From Bacteroidales bacterium M8 (GTDB lineage: Bacteria > Bacteroidota > Bacteroidia > Bacteroidales > Muribaculaceae), in assembly GCA_001689495.1 (NCBI GenBank), contig LUJS01000042.1:70303-134302 (forward strand): DNA of 64,000 nt, written 5' to 3'. Positions 8,321 through 16,794 of this stretch are shown piece after piece (within the stretch, counting starts at the first letter, position 1; each line of letters begins with the position of its first letter). The notes beneath the pieces are model-generated. The model was not told where the DNA came from. It did not search any database and worked only from the letters and a program-made list of their open reading frames with translations. The translations under genes were made by a program, and so were the position numbers.

Positions 8321-9016
8321 TTACTTTTCGGTAGGCTTGAGTATTTCCGTCAGGTCGCGCATGCCGGCCGAGGCGGTTTCGGGTATGACGGTGACGTTGG
8401 AGGGCACCTGAGCGGGGTTTGGGTCGATGTAATAGACCGGAATGCCCGGGCGCACGTAGTGCAGCAGGCTCGCTGCGGGATAGACGGCCAGCGACGTGCC
8501 TATGACCACGAATATGTCGGCCTCTGAGGCCCACTCGATGGCGCGCTCGATGTTGGGCACGGCCTCCTGAAAGAATACGATGTGGGGACGCACGGGGTCG
8601 CCGTGCTCGTCGCGCGAGTCGACCGAAGTCTCGAGATGCTCCTCGTCCAGCTCGTAGATGCGTTCGGGGTGGGGTATCGAGCGCACCTTCATCAGCTCGC
8701 CGTGCAGGTGCAGCACCTTTGACGACCCTGCCTTCTCGTGCAGATTGTCCACGTTCTGGGTTATGACATAGACGTCATACCATTTCTCGAGGTCGACGAG
8801 GGCCTTGTGCGCTGCGTTGGGCTCGCACTTGACCAGCTGCTTGCGGCGCTCGTTATAGAATTTGTGTATCAGGGCCGGATTGCGGGCAAATCCGTCGGCC
8901 GAGGCCACATCCATCACGGGATAGTTTTCCCACAGTCCGCCCGCGTCGCGGAATGTGGTGATGCCGCTCTCGGCGCTTATCCCCGCGCCCGTAGAGATGA
9001 CGAGTTTCTTTTTCAT
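8321..9016 (-). CDS. Sir2-family NAD-dependent protein deacylase, zinc-cysteine-less
   Basis: A 231-residue sirtuin that removes acyl groups from lysine using NAD+. The Rossmann motif GAGISAESG is at residues 10-18, TQNVDNLHE contains the NAD-binding Asn/Asp, and HLHGE holds the catalytic histidine. Tyr54 and Arg57 (FYNER) match the class III signature that recognises succinyl and malonyl lysine. The four cysteines that bind structural zinc are absent from the segment after HLHGE; the only cysteine is in LVKCEP. From memory, related Bacteroidales proteins share this. It lies downstream of tadA. Confidence 0.88.
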   Translation of the reverse strand: MKKKLVISTGAGISAESGITTFRDAGGLWENYPVMDVASADGFARNPALIHKFYNERRKQLVKCEPNAAHKALVDLEKWYDVYVITQNVDNLHEKAGSSKVLHLHGELMKVRSIPHPERIYELDEEHLETSVDSRDEHGDPVRPHIVFFQEAVPNIERAIEWASEADIFVVIGTSLAVYPAASLLHYVRPGIPVYYIDPNPAQVPSNVTVIPETASAGMRDLTEILKPTEK

Positions 9017-9045
9017 AATAGAGGTGAGGTTTGGTGAGATTGGGA

Positions 9046-9083
9046 TAGTTGGTCTAGTTTAACTAGTTCAACTAGACCAACTA
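9046..9083. repeat. 14-bp perfect inverted repeat between tadA and the sirtuin gene
   Basis: Arms TAGTTGGTCTAGTT and AACTAGACCAACTA (9046-9059 with 9070-9083) enclose a 10-base loop that itself contains the palindrome AACTAGTT. It begins five bases past the tadA stop. There is no T tract on either strand, so it is more likely an mRNA processing or stabilising hairpin, or a dispersed repeat, than a terminator. Confidence 0.8.
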
Positions 9084-9088
9084 TAATA

Positions 9089-9544
9089 TTATCGCTTTCT
9101 CTTGAAGAATTGTTTCATCAGGGTGGCACATTCGTCGGCCAGAACGCCGCTTGTCACTGTCGCGCGGGGGTGGAAGGGGTTGCGATCGGCCGTGAAGGTG
9201 CGGTATCCGCGCTTGTCGTCGGCCGCGCCGTAGACTATCCTCGACACCTGCGCCCACCCGATGGCACCGGCACACATCAGGCACGGCTCGACGGTGACAT
9301 ATAGCGTGCATCCCGTCAGATACTTGCCTCCAAGCGTCAGGGCCGCTGCCGTCAGGGCCTGCATCTCGGCGTGGGCCGAGACGTCGCGCAGGGCCTCGGT
9401 CAGATTGTGGCCGCGCCCAATGACACGTCCGCGCGGCGACACCACGACGGCCCCGATGGGTATCTCGTCGGCCTCGAGGGCGCGGAGTGCCTCGTCGAGG
9501 GCCATGCGCATGTAGCGCTCGTCAGTCTCGGCCTGCGTTGTCAT
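9089..9544 (-). CDS. tadA: tRNA-specific adenosine deaminase TadA
   Basis: A zinc-dependent deaminase of 151 residues that converts the wobble adenosine 34 of tRNA-Arg(ACG) to inosine. The active site is complete: His58 and Glu60 (HAE), then Cys88 and Cys91 (PCLMC). The start ATG lies inside the 3' end of the upstream channel gene (23-bp overlap), so the two are cotranscribed. Confidence 0.93.
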   Translation of the reverse strand: MTTQAETDERYMRMALDEALRALEADEIPIGAVVVSPRGRVIGRGHNLTEALRDVSAHAEMQALTAAALTLGGKYLTGCTLYVTVEPCLMCAGAIGWAQVSRIVYGAADDKRGYRTFTADRNPFHPRATVTSGVLADECATLMKQFFKRKR

Positions 9545-10175
9545 CGGCGGGTATGTCTTCGGTCTCGCGCATCTGGGGCAGGTGCCATCCGTAGTGCAGC
9601 GCGCCCCAGCGCAAAAAGAGTATCGTGGCCGCGCATAGGCCCTGACAGAGTATGCCCGAGCCGCCCAGCAGCGCGGCTATCCAGTATATGGTGCCGCCGG
9701 CCAGACAGGCCGTGGCATAGATGTCCTTGCGGAAGAACAGTGGCTCCTCGTTTATGAGCACGTCGCGCAGTATGCCGCCGAACGAGCCCGTGATCATGCC
9801 CATGACTATGGCCACCCACATCGGGAACCCGAACATCAGGCTCTTCTCGACGCCGGTGATGACGAAGAGGGCCAGTCCGATGGCGTCGAACATGAACAGC
9901 GAGCGCGACGACGAGGTGAGCACCCGCTTGAACAGGCACACTATCAGGAATCCCAGTCCCGTCACGGCGAGATACATCCACGAGTCCATCCAGAACACAG
10001 GGGCCCTGAGCAGCAGGTCGCGTATGGTGCCGCCGCCACAGGCGGTGATGACCCCTATGGTATAGGCACCAAACCAGTCGAACTTCTTTCGGGCGGCCAG
10101 ACGTATGCCGCTGACGGCAAAGGCGAGCGTGCCGAGCACCTCGATGACGAACAGCAGAAGCTGACTCTCAATCAT
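9522..10175 (-). CDS. TRIC-type cation channel family membrane protein (UPF0126/YicG-like)
   Basis: An integral membrane protein of 217 residues with about seven hydrophobic helices arranged as two homologous repeats, the pattern of the bacterial TRIC (trimeric intracellular cation channel) family. Each repeat has the Gly-rich turn: TACGGGTIRDLLL in the first and ITGSFGGILRDVL in the second, including the conserved RD. Start at 10175 (MIESQLLL) is chosen because upstream in-frame sequence runs through buk. It probably conducts K+ or other monovalent cations. Confidence 0.85.
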   Translation of the reverse strand: MIESQLLLFVIEVLGTLAFAVSGIRLAARKKFDWFGAYTIGVITACGGGTIRDLLLRAPVFWMDSWMYLAVTGLGFLIVCLFKRVLTSSSRSLFMFDAIGLALFVITGVEKSLMFGFPMWVAIVMGMITGSFGGILRDVLINEEPLFFRKDIYATACLAGGTIYWIAALLGGSGILCQGLCAATILFLRWGALHYGWHLPQMRETEDIPADDNAGRD

Positions 10176-10183
10176 GGTCGTGG

Positions 10184-11413
10184 TTATTTGTTGATGCCAG
10201 GGATGGTCCAGCGGCGCAGATACTTGCGTATGGCGCTCATGGCCTTCTCGCCGGGCAGGGCTGGGGTGATGGCCGCGAGCAGTATCTCGCGTATCTTGGA
10301 GGGCTGTTCGCGGTCGTTGATCTTCGAGGGGTCCTCCGAGTCCTCGCTGTGATAGGTCTTGACCTCCTGCTCGCCGGTGATGACGGCCAGCGCGTTCTCG
10401 GCCAGCGATTTCAGCTCGTCCTCGCCGGGATAGACGAATATCGGGGCTATGAACGATATGTGCTCGGCCATGAAGTCGGTGATGCGCTTGCTCTGGGCCA
10501 TGCCGCCGGTGATGAGGATGGCGTCGATGTCGCCCTTGAGGGCGGCGGCCATGGCGCCTATCTCCTTGCACACGGTATATATCATCGAGCGCAGCACCAG
10601 CATGGCGTGCAGATCGCCGTTGTCTATGCGCTCGAGCACGTCGGGCACCGACGTGCTGCCCAGATGCGCCATCATGCCACCCTTGCCGTGCACCAGCTTG
10701 ATGAGTTCATCCTCGGTGTACTTGCCCGAGAAGCACAGGCGCACCAGCGGGCCCGGGGGGAGCGAGCCCGAACGCTCGGGCGAGAAGGGGCCGCAGCCGT
10801 CGAGGGCGTTGGTGGTGTCGATGACCCTCCCCTTGCGGTGGGCGCTAACGGTGATGCCGCCGCCCATGTGGCACACGATGAGGTTGAGCTTGTCGTAGGG
10901 GCGGCCTGTCTCCTTGGCATAGCGGCGGGCTATGGCTTTCTGGTTGAGGGCGTGGAATATTGACTTGCGGGGCAGCTCGGGCACGCCGCTCAGGCGCGCG
11001 TAGGGTATCATCTCGTCCACCACCACCGGGTCGGCGATGTAGGACTTGACACCGATCTCGTCGGCGATGTCACGGGCTATGAGGCCGCCGAGGTTCGAGG
11101 CGTGCTGCATGTGGGCGTTGATGAGGTCGCGGCGCAGCTCGTCGTTCACCTCGTACGTGCCGCTCTCGACGGGGCATACTATGCCGCCGCGGCCTATGAC
11201 GGCCGTGAGCGAGCGCAGGGGTATGCCGTTCTCTTCGAGGGCGTTCTCGATGAGCCCCTTGCGCCATGCAAACTGCTCGGACAGATGTCCGAATCCGGCA
11301 AGCTCGTCGGGTGTATGGTGTATTGAGCGGGTGAGCACCGGCACATTGTCGTCATAGACGGCAAACTTGGTCGAGGTCGACCCGGGATTTATGGCGAGGA
11401 TACGGTTGGACAT
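10184..11413 (-). CDS. buk: Butyrate kinase with C-terminal extension
   Basis: A member of the acetate/butyrate kinase (ASKHA) fold, converting butyryl phosphate (or branched-chain acyl phosphate) and ADP to the acid and ATP. Motifs visible are the N-terminal phosphate loop NPGSTSTK, HMGGGITVSAH, and GGMAQSKRI. At 409 residues it is about 50 longer than typical Buk; the extra part follows TGEQEVKTYH and is charged and then basic, ending TIPGINK. It lies 58 bp downstream of ptb, forming the classical ptb-buk pair for substrate-level ATP from acyl-CoA. In Bacteroidales, isobutyrate or isovalerate are possible products. Confidence 0.92.
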   Translation of the reverse strand: MSNRILAINPGSTSTKFAVYDDNVPVLTRSIHHTPDELAGFGHLSEQFAWRKGLIENALEENGIPLRSLTAVIGRGGIVCPVESGTYEVNDELRRDLINAHMQHASNLGGLIARDIADEIGVKSYIADPVVVDEMIPYARLSGVPELPRKSIFHALNQKAIARRYAKETGRPYDKLNLIVCHMGGGITVSAHRKGRVIDTTNALDGCGPFSPERSGSLPPGPLVRLCFSGKYTEDELIKLVHGKGGMMAHLGSTSVPDVLERIDNGDLHAMLVLRSMIYTVCKEIGAMAAALKGDIDAILITGGMAQSKRITDFMAEHISFIAPIFVYPGEDELKSLAENALAVITGEQEVKTYHSEDSEDPSKINDREQPSKIREILLAAITPALPGEKAMSAIRKYLRRWTIPGINK

Positions 11414-11471
11414 GAGATCGGTTTTAACGGTTTGATTATAGGTTTTGTCGTTCAGTCGGGGCGGTAATGGG

Positions 11472-12377
11472 TCACCGCAGGCTCACGCATGCCAGCGCTA
11501 TCGAATAGAGCTTGGTCTTGGGCGTGTCGCCGCGCGACGTCAGCACGCACGGTACACGTGTGCCCGTCACCATGGCCGCAATCTCGGCTCCGGCCATGTG
11601 CGTCGCGGCCTTGAAGAATACGTTGCCGCTCTCGATGTTGGGGAAGAGCAGGCAGTCGGCCTCGCCGGCCACGCTCGAGCCGCGGACACCCTTCTCGGCG
11701 GCCACCTCGGGATAGAGGGCCACGTCGAGCGACAGGGGGCCGTCGACAGTCACGTTGCCCAGCTGGCCGCGGTCGGCCATCTTGGCTATGACGGCGGCCT
11801 CGGTCGACGATGTCACCGCCGGCAGCACCTGCTCGGACGGGGCTATGCAGGCTATCTTGGGGCACTCGATGCCCAGCGAGCGGGCGGTCGACGCCAGATA
11901 GCCTATTATCTTGAGCTTCTGCTTGAAGTCGGGCTGCGGTATCACCGCCACGTCGGCCACGCACAGCAGCCTGTCGCGTCCGGGCAGCTCGACCACCGAG
12001 ACATGGCTCAGCAGTCCGCCCTGCGGAAACAGTCCGGCCTCCTTGTTGAGTATGCCGCGCATGTACTTGTCGGTGCTGACGAGCCCCTTCATCAGAATGT
12101 CGGCCTTGCCCGCGGCCACGTCGGCCACGGCTTGCGTCACGCAGGCCGTGTCGCCCTTGACGTCGATTATCTCGAGGCGCGAGGCATCTATCCCCTCCGA
12201 GGCGCACACGCCCTCGACGGTGTCCTTGTCGCCGTATATGACGGGGGTCACAATGCCGGCCGCGGCGGCGTCGGCCACGGCATGGAGTGTATGTGCGTCC
12301 TGACCGTAGGCCACGGCCAGACGTCGCGGGCCGCGTCGGCGGGCCTCTTCGACAAGATGTTCGAGGTGTGTGAGCAT
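11472..12377 (-). CDS. ptb: Phosphate butyryltransferase
   Basis: A 301-residue phosphate acyltransferase of the Pta/Ptb fold, turning butyryl-CoA (or branched acyl-CoA) plus phosphate into acyl phosphate and CoA. Family segments visible are ADILMKGLVSTDK, the PQGGLLSHVS loop and the C-terminal GTRVPCVLTSRGDT. The length is usual. The next gene in the same direction is buk. Confidence 0.92.
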   Translation of the reverse strand: MLTHLEHLVEEARRRGPRRLAVAYGQDAHTLHAVADAAAAGIVTPVIYGDKDTVEGVCASEGIDASRLEIIDVKGDTACVTQAVADVAAGKADILMKGLVSTDKYMRGILNKEAGLFPQGGLLSHVSVVELPGRDRLLCVADVAVIPQPDFKQKLKIIGYLASTARSLGIECPKIACIAPSEQVLPAVTSSTEAAVIAKMADRGQLGNVTVDGPLSLDVALYPEVAAEKGVRGSSVAGEADCLLFPNIESGNVFFKAATHMAGAEIAAMVTGTRVPCVLTSRGDTPKTKLYSIALACVSLR

Positions 12378-12414
12378 CGGAGGGGGGGATATTAAGTTGT
12401 TGTCGTGCGGATTG

Positions 12415-13710
12415 TCAGTCGTTCACTATCAGCAGATAGTAGTTCTTCTTGCCGCGCTGCACCAGAATGTATTTACCGGCGATGAGCATCGACTCGTCGG
12501 CTGCGGCATAGGGATCGGCGATCTTCTCCTTGTTTATGGACACGCCTCCGCCCTGTACCATCTTGCGCATCTCGCCCTTCGATGCGAACACCGGAGCGAT
12601 GTCGGTGAGCAGGTCGGCCAGCTTGACGCCCTCGGCTATGGCCGAGCGGGGTATGTTGTGCTGGGGCACGCCCTCCATCACGGCCAGCAGCGTGGCCTCG
12701 TCGATGCGGTGCAGTATCTCGCCGGCCTTGTTGCTGAACAGTATCTGCGATGCCTCGACGGCAGCCTCGTAGTCGGCGGCAGAGTGCACCATGGTGGTTA
12801 TCTCCTTGGCCAGACGCTTCTGCAGGGGGCGCTGTCCGGGGTCTTCGGCCTGAGCCTTGACCAGCTCCTCGATCTCCTCGCGGGTCAGCGAGGTGAAGAT
12901 CTTGATATACTTCTCGGCGTCGGCGTCAGACACGTTGAGCCAGAACTGATAGAACTTGTAGGGCGAGGTGTAGCGGGGATCGAGCCACACGTTGCCGCTC
13001 TCGGTCTTGCCGAACTTGCCGCCGTCGGCCTTGGTGATGAGGGGGCAGGTCAGTGCGTATGCCTCGCCGCCGACGGTGCGGCGTATCAGCTCGGTGCCGG
13101 TGGTGATGTTGCCCCACTGGTCCGAGCCGCCCAGCTGCAGGCGGCAGTTCTTCTCCTTGTAGAGGTGCAGGAAGTCATAGCCCTGACAGAGCTGGTATGA
13201 GAACTCGGTGAACGACATGCCCTGCTGCGACTCGCCGCTCAGGCGCTTCTTGACAGAGTCCTTGGCCATCATGTAGTTGACTGTGATATGCTTGCCCACG
13301 TCGCGGATGAAGTCGAGGAACGAGAACTCCTTCATCCAGTCATAGTTGTTGACCATCTCGGCCGCGTTGGGAGCGTCAGAGTCGAAGTCGAGGAACTTGG
13401 CCAGCTGCTTCTTGATGGCCTCCTGATTGTGGCGCAGGGTCTCCTCGCTCAGCAGCTTGCGCTCCTGACTCTTCATCGAGGGGTCGCCGATCATGCCGGT
13501 GGCGCCGCCCACGAGGGCGATGGGCTTGTGGCCCGCGCGCTGGAAGTGCTTCAGCATCATCACGCCCACGAGGTGTCCTATATGCAGTGAGTCGGCCGTC
13601 GGGTCGATGCCCAGATAGGCCGTGGTCATTTCTTTCTTGAGTTGTTCGTCTGTGCCGGGCATCATCTGGTGGATCATGCCGCGCCACGTAAGTTCTTCAA
13701 TGAAGTCCAT
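12415..13710 (-). CDS. tyrS: Tyrosine--tRNA ligase
   Basis: A class I aminoacyl-tRNA synthetase of 431 residues that charges tRNA-Tyr. HIGH is at residues 43-46 (SLHIGHLVGV), and the KMSKS equivalent is KFGKTESG, the form usual in TyrRS. QLGGSDQWGN is the tyrosine-pocket signature. The C-terminal S4-like RNA-binding domain (GGVSINKEKI) is present. The start at MDFIEEL gives the expected N-terminus. Confidence 0.96.
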   Translation of the reverse strand: MDFIEELTWRGMIHQMMPGTDEQLKKEMTTAYLGIDPTADSLHIGHLVGVMMLKHFQRAGHKPIALVGGATGMIGDPSMKSQERKLLSEETLRHNQEAIKKQLAKFLDFDSDAPNAAEMVNNYDWMKEFSFLDFIRDVGKHITVNYMMAKDSVKKRLSGESQQGMSFTEFSYQLCQGYDFLHLYKEKNCRLQLGGSDQWGNITTGTELIRRTVGGEAYALTCPLITKADGGKFGKTESGNVWLDPRYTSPYKFYQFWLNVSDADAEKYIKIFTSLTREEIEELVKAQAEDPGQRPLQKRLAKEITTMVHSAADYEAAVEASQILFSNKAGEILHRIDEATLLAVMEGVPQHNIPRSAIAEGVKLADLLTDIAPVFASKGEMRKMVQGGGVSINKEKIADPYAAADESMLIAGKYILVQRGKKNYYLLIVND

Positions 13711-13748
13711 TTATGAGAGTTGTGATTTTTGTTTTGTCGTTATGGTTT

Positions 13749-14948
13749 TCAGGCGAGCTCCGAGAGGGCCTTGGCCATGCGGGCCATTGCCTCGCGGATG
13801 TTGTCGTCGGACGTGGCATAGCTCAGGCGGATGTACCCCTCCATGCCGAATGCGCCGCCGTCCACGGTGGCCACGTGGCCCTCTTCGAGCAGATACATGG
13901 CCAGATCGGCCGACGATGCTATCTTGGCGCCCTTGGGAGTGGTCTTGCCGATATAGGCACTCACCTCGGGGAAGAGGTAGAACGCACCCTGCGGACGGTT
14001 GACCTTGAGACCGGGGATAGCCTTGGCCAGCTCGACCACGAGGTCGCGGCGACGCTCGAAGGCGCGGTTCATCTCGGCCACGCACTCCTGCGAGCCCGTA
14101 TAGGCAGCCTCGGCGGCCTTCTGGGCGATGGACGATGCGTTAGAGGTGTACTGGCCCTGCAGCTTGGTCACGGCCTTGGCCAGCCATACGGGGGCGGCGC
14201 AATAGCCGATGCGCCATCCGGTCATGGCGTATGCCTTTGAGACACCGTTGATGATGACGGTGCGGTCGGCAGTCTCGGGGAACGAGCCAAGCGAGGTGAA
14301 CTCGCCCGTGAAGTTGATGTGCTCGTAGATCTCGTCGGCCAGAATGATGATGTCGGGGTACTTTGCCAGCACATCGACAAGCCCCTGCAGCTCGGCGCGC
14401 GAGTAGACGGACCCCGTGGGGTTCGAGGGCGAGCAGAGCAGGATCATGCGGGTGGCCGGAGTGATGGCCCCCTCGAGCTGGGCGGGTGTTATCTTGAAGT
14501 CCTGAGTGATGTCGGCGTTGACGGCCACGGGTATGCCTCCGGCCAGCTTGACCATCTCGACATAGCTGACCCATGCGGGCATGGGGATTATCACCTCGTC
14601 GCCGGGATTGATGGTGGCGAGGATGACGTTGCAGAGAGCCTGCTTGGCACCGTTGGCCACCACGATCTGCTCGGGGGCAAAGGTGACGCCGTTCTCGCGC
14701 GACAGCTTGTCGCTCACGGCCTTGCGCAGCGACATATAGCCCGGCACCGGGGTGTAGAACGTGAAATTGTCGTCGATGGCTTTCTTGGCGGCCTCCTTGA
14801 TATGGGCCGGAGTCTCGAAATCGGGCTCGCCGACCGAGAGATTGATCACATCAACGCCCTGAGCCTTGAGCTCATTGCTTTTCTGGGACATGGCCAGAGT
14901 GGCCGACGGCGCGAGTGCCTGCACGCGCTCGGATACATGAGTCATCAT
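13749..14948 (-). CDS. aspC: Aspartate aminotransferase (PLP class I)
   Basis: A pyridoxal-phosphate enzyme of 399 residues that interconverts aspartate and 2-oxoglutarate with oxaloacetate and glutamate, of the subgroup common in Bacteroidetes and Thermus. Visible are INLSVGEPDF, the SPSNPTGSVY substrate loop and the catalytic lysine in GVSKAYAMTGWRIG. Two adjacent ATG codons (14948 and 14945) are possible starts. A -7 box lies at 14972-14979, so it likely has its own promoter. Confidence 0.88.
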   Translation of the reverse strand: MMTHVSERVQALAPSATLAMSQKSNELKAQGVDVINLSVGEPDFETPAHIKEAAKKAIDDNFTFYTPVPGYMSLRKAVSDKLSRENGVTFAPEQIVVANGAKQALCNVILATINPGDEVIIPMPAWVSYVEMVKLAGGIPVAVNADITQDFKITPAQLEGAITPATRMILLCSPSNPTGSVYSRAELQGLVDVLAKYPDIIILADEIYEHINFTGEFTSLGSFPETADRTVIINGVSKAYAMTGWRIGYCAAPVWLAKAVTKLQGQYTSNASSIAQKAAEAAYTGSQECVAEMNRAFERRRDLVVELAKAIPGLKVNRPQGAFYLFPEVSAYIGKTTPKGAKIASSADLAMYLLEEGHVATVDGGAFGMEGYIRLSYATSDDNIREAMARMAKALSELA

Positions 14949-14971
14949 AAACGTAAAATACTAATTTTTTG

Positions 14972-14979
14972 CAAAAGTA
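14972..14979 (-). promoter_or_regulatory. -7 box of the aspartate aminotransferase gene
   Basis: On the minus strand the sequence reads TACTTTTG, matching TAnnTTTG, about 24 bp before the ATG. No clear TTTG is seen at the -33 distance. Confidence 0.55.
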
Positions 14980-15066
14980 GCAAAAAAAACGGAGATACCA
15001 CCTATTAATACCCAAATAGGGCAGCAAATGTGCAAAATCTACCCGAAGCAGGGTGTAATCACGGGG

Positions 15067-15150
15067 GTGTCCTTGAAAAAAGGACAGGTTTGACGTTTTG
15101 TGTCCTAAAAAAAAGGACAGGTTTGGCGGTTTGTGTCCTAAATTTTGGGA
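15067..15150. repeat. 33-bp tandem hairpin repeat
   Basis: The motif GTGTCCT recurs at 15067, 15100 and 15133, exactly 33 bp apart. In the first two units it is followed by an A-rich loop and AGGACAGGTTTG, giving GTCCT/AGGAC hairpins; the third unit diverges (GTCCTAAATTTTGGGAC). It lies between two minus-strand genes and gives a false short reading frame with repeated NLSFF segments. Confidence 0.8.
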
Positions 15151-15157
15151 CAACGTG

Positions 15158-15197
15158 ACACCCCCGCCTCTCTCCGGATGGAGTGGGGCGGGGGTGT
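15158..15197 (-). terminator. GC-rich hairpin downstream of the sensor-kinase-like gene
   Basis: Arms ACACCCCCGCC and GGCGGGGGTGT (15158-15168 with 15187-15197) pair perfectly, with an inner CTC/GAG. It is 20 bp past the stop of the minus-strand gene. There is no T run directly after it, so it may act as a terminator only together with the A/T-rich repeats beyond. Confidence 0.55.
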
Positions 15198-15217
15198 AGT
15201 GTATGAAGAACAATGTG

Positions 15218-16669
15218 TCAGCTGTGAAGGGTGAGGATGAAGCAGGCTCCCTTGACTGAGCCGTCGATGGTGAGCGAGCCTCCCATCTTCTCGGCGCGCA
15301 GGGCGCAGATGGGGAGTCCGAGGCCGTCGCCCTCCGAGATGTCGCGCGATGCGTTGAATGCCTTGAACAGTGTCTCGCGCTCGTCTTCGGGGATGCCGGG
15401 GCCCGAGTCCTGAACGATGAACTGGCTGGTGGTAGCCGAGCGTTTCTTGTATGACAGCGTCACGCGCCCGCCCTCGGGGGTGAACTTGACTGCGTTGTCG
15501 ACAAGATGCTCGAGTATGCGGCGCACCTCGTCGGCGTTGAAGGTGGCATATCCCTTGGCACCTTCTATGTGCAGGGTGGCGCCGCGCTTGAGCAGCGGAC
15601 GGAAGTCGTTGGCTATCGAGTCGCAGAAGGTCTCGAGGTTGACCTGTGTGAAGCCCTCCTTGGGCATGGTGGGCGCTGCCTCGACCTCTGAGAACTCGCT
15701 GACCTTGCGCACGTAGTCGCTGATCTCCTTGACGGCCGGGTTATCGCGGTCCAGCTTGTCGAGGGCCGGTTCCATCGACGACGACATGTTCTGCATCATG
15801 GCGTTCTTGGCGGCCAGACGGGCGTCGGCCTCGCGCACGCTGCGCTCCATGCCGCGTTTCTTGCGCAGGACTTTCTGATAGAAGAATGTCCCCACGGCCA
15901 GACAGGCCACGGCTCCGATGAATAGGAATATGAACACCGTCATCAGCGACGTGCGGGCCATGATGGTGTGGTCCTTCTTGGCTATGATGGTGTCGGCCTC
16001 GGCCACCTCGGCCTTGACCTTGCCGAGCTCGGTGGCCTCGTTGGCGGCCTCGATCGAGTCGGACCAGCGGATATATTGCTCGTAGGTACGCTCGACCAGC
16101 ACGGCGTCGCCTGCCGAGACTGCCTTGTCTATCAGCTCCTTGTATGCCTTGTTGGCGGCCTTGTAGTCGTTTGACGTCTCGAACTGCTTGATCAGGCGGG
16201 CTATGCACTGGTCGCCCTGAGCGTTGTGGCCGATGCCATAATAGAACTTGGCCTCGGTGAAGAGCATGTCTGTCGTGACCTCCTTCGACTTTGAGGCGCG
16301 GGCATATCCGGCCATCTTCTTCAGCCAAGCCTCGGCCTGAGCGTTGTTCTTCATCTTGCTGTAGAGGTCAAAGCGGGCCTTGGCGGCATAGAAATAGGGC
16401 AGGGGGAGCGAGTCGGAGCGGACCCCTTTCTCGGCCATCGACTTCTCGAATCCCGAGAGCAGCCTGAAGGCGCCGTCATAATTCTTGGCCTGACCGCATA
16501 TCTCTGCCGCGGCGGCCACCGAGCGTGCCGCCGGCAGATACTGACGTGCCGAAATCTGCGAGTTGTAAGCCTTGACATAGCGGTTGAAGTCGGCCTGCGC
16601 GTCGGCGAGAGCCGCTGTAAAGGTAATCAGCGCCATGATGGCGGACATTATCAATCGTCTCATAATCAT
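15218..16669 (-). CDS. Membrane sensor histidine-kinase-like protein lacking the H-box histidine
   Basis: A 483-residue protein with a signal peptide, a periplasmic helical TPR-like sensor region (about 25-235), one membrane helix (242-263, FIFLFIGAVACLAVG) and a cytoplasmic kinase-like part. The ATPase domain is complete: N box HLVDNAVKF (388-396), DSGPGIP (421-427) and GDGLGL (447-452). In the dimerisation helix, where NMSHE normally carries the phosphoacceptor, this protein has NMSSS (Ser297 at the His position). It may be a non-phosphorylating regulator or phosphatase. No response regulator adjoins it. The ATG at 16669 is preferred over a TTG at 16696; 16663 is also possible. Confidence 0.8.
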   Translation of the reverse strand: MIMRRLIMSAIMALITFTAALADAQADFNRYVKAYNSQISARQYLPAARSVAAAAEICGQAKNYDGAFRLLSGFEKSMAEKGVRSDSLPLPYFYAAKARFDLYSKMKNNAQAEAWLKKMAGYARASKSKEVTTDMLFTEAKFYYGIGHNAQGDQCIARLIKQFETSNDYKAANKAYKELIDKAVSAGDAVLVERTYEQYIRWSDSIEAANEATELGKVKAEVAEADTIIAKKDHTIMARTSLMTVFIFLFIGAVACLAVGTFFYQKVLRKKRGMERSVREADARLAAKNAMMQNMSSSMEPALDKLDRDNPAVKEISDYVRKVSEFSEVEAAPTMPKEGFTQVNLETFCDSIANDFRPLLKRGATLHIEGAKGYATFNADEVRRILEHLVDNAVKFTPEGGRVTLSYKKRSATTSQFIVQDSGPGIPEDERETLFKAFNASRDISEGDGLGLPICALRAEKMGGSLTIDGSVKGACFILTLHS

Positions 16670-16752
16670 TAGTGTTAAACGTGGATACCTTTTCAACGCA
16701 CAACCGGGTGCGAAAGTTGATGAAATCGAATCGTTTTGTGTGTGATTTTTTG

Positions 16753-16760
16753 TAACTTTG
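16753..16760 (+). promoter_or_regulatory. -7 box of gpmI
   Basis: TAACTTTG matches TAnnTTTG and lies 34 bp before the ATG. An upstream TTTG at 16735-16738 is closer than the usual 20 bp. Confidence 0.6.
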
Positions 16761-16794
16761 CAGCCGTAAACACAAACTTAATCCGTACGATCCA

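Noticed and set aside
14872..15213. A 113-residue frame over the region upstream of the aminotransferase gene
   Set aside because: It is formed by the 33-bp repeats and reads into the antisense direction through regulatory sequence; no domain or start signal.
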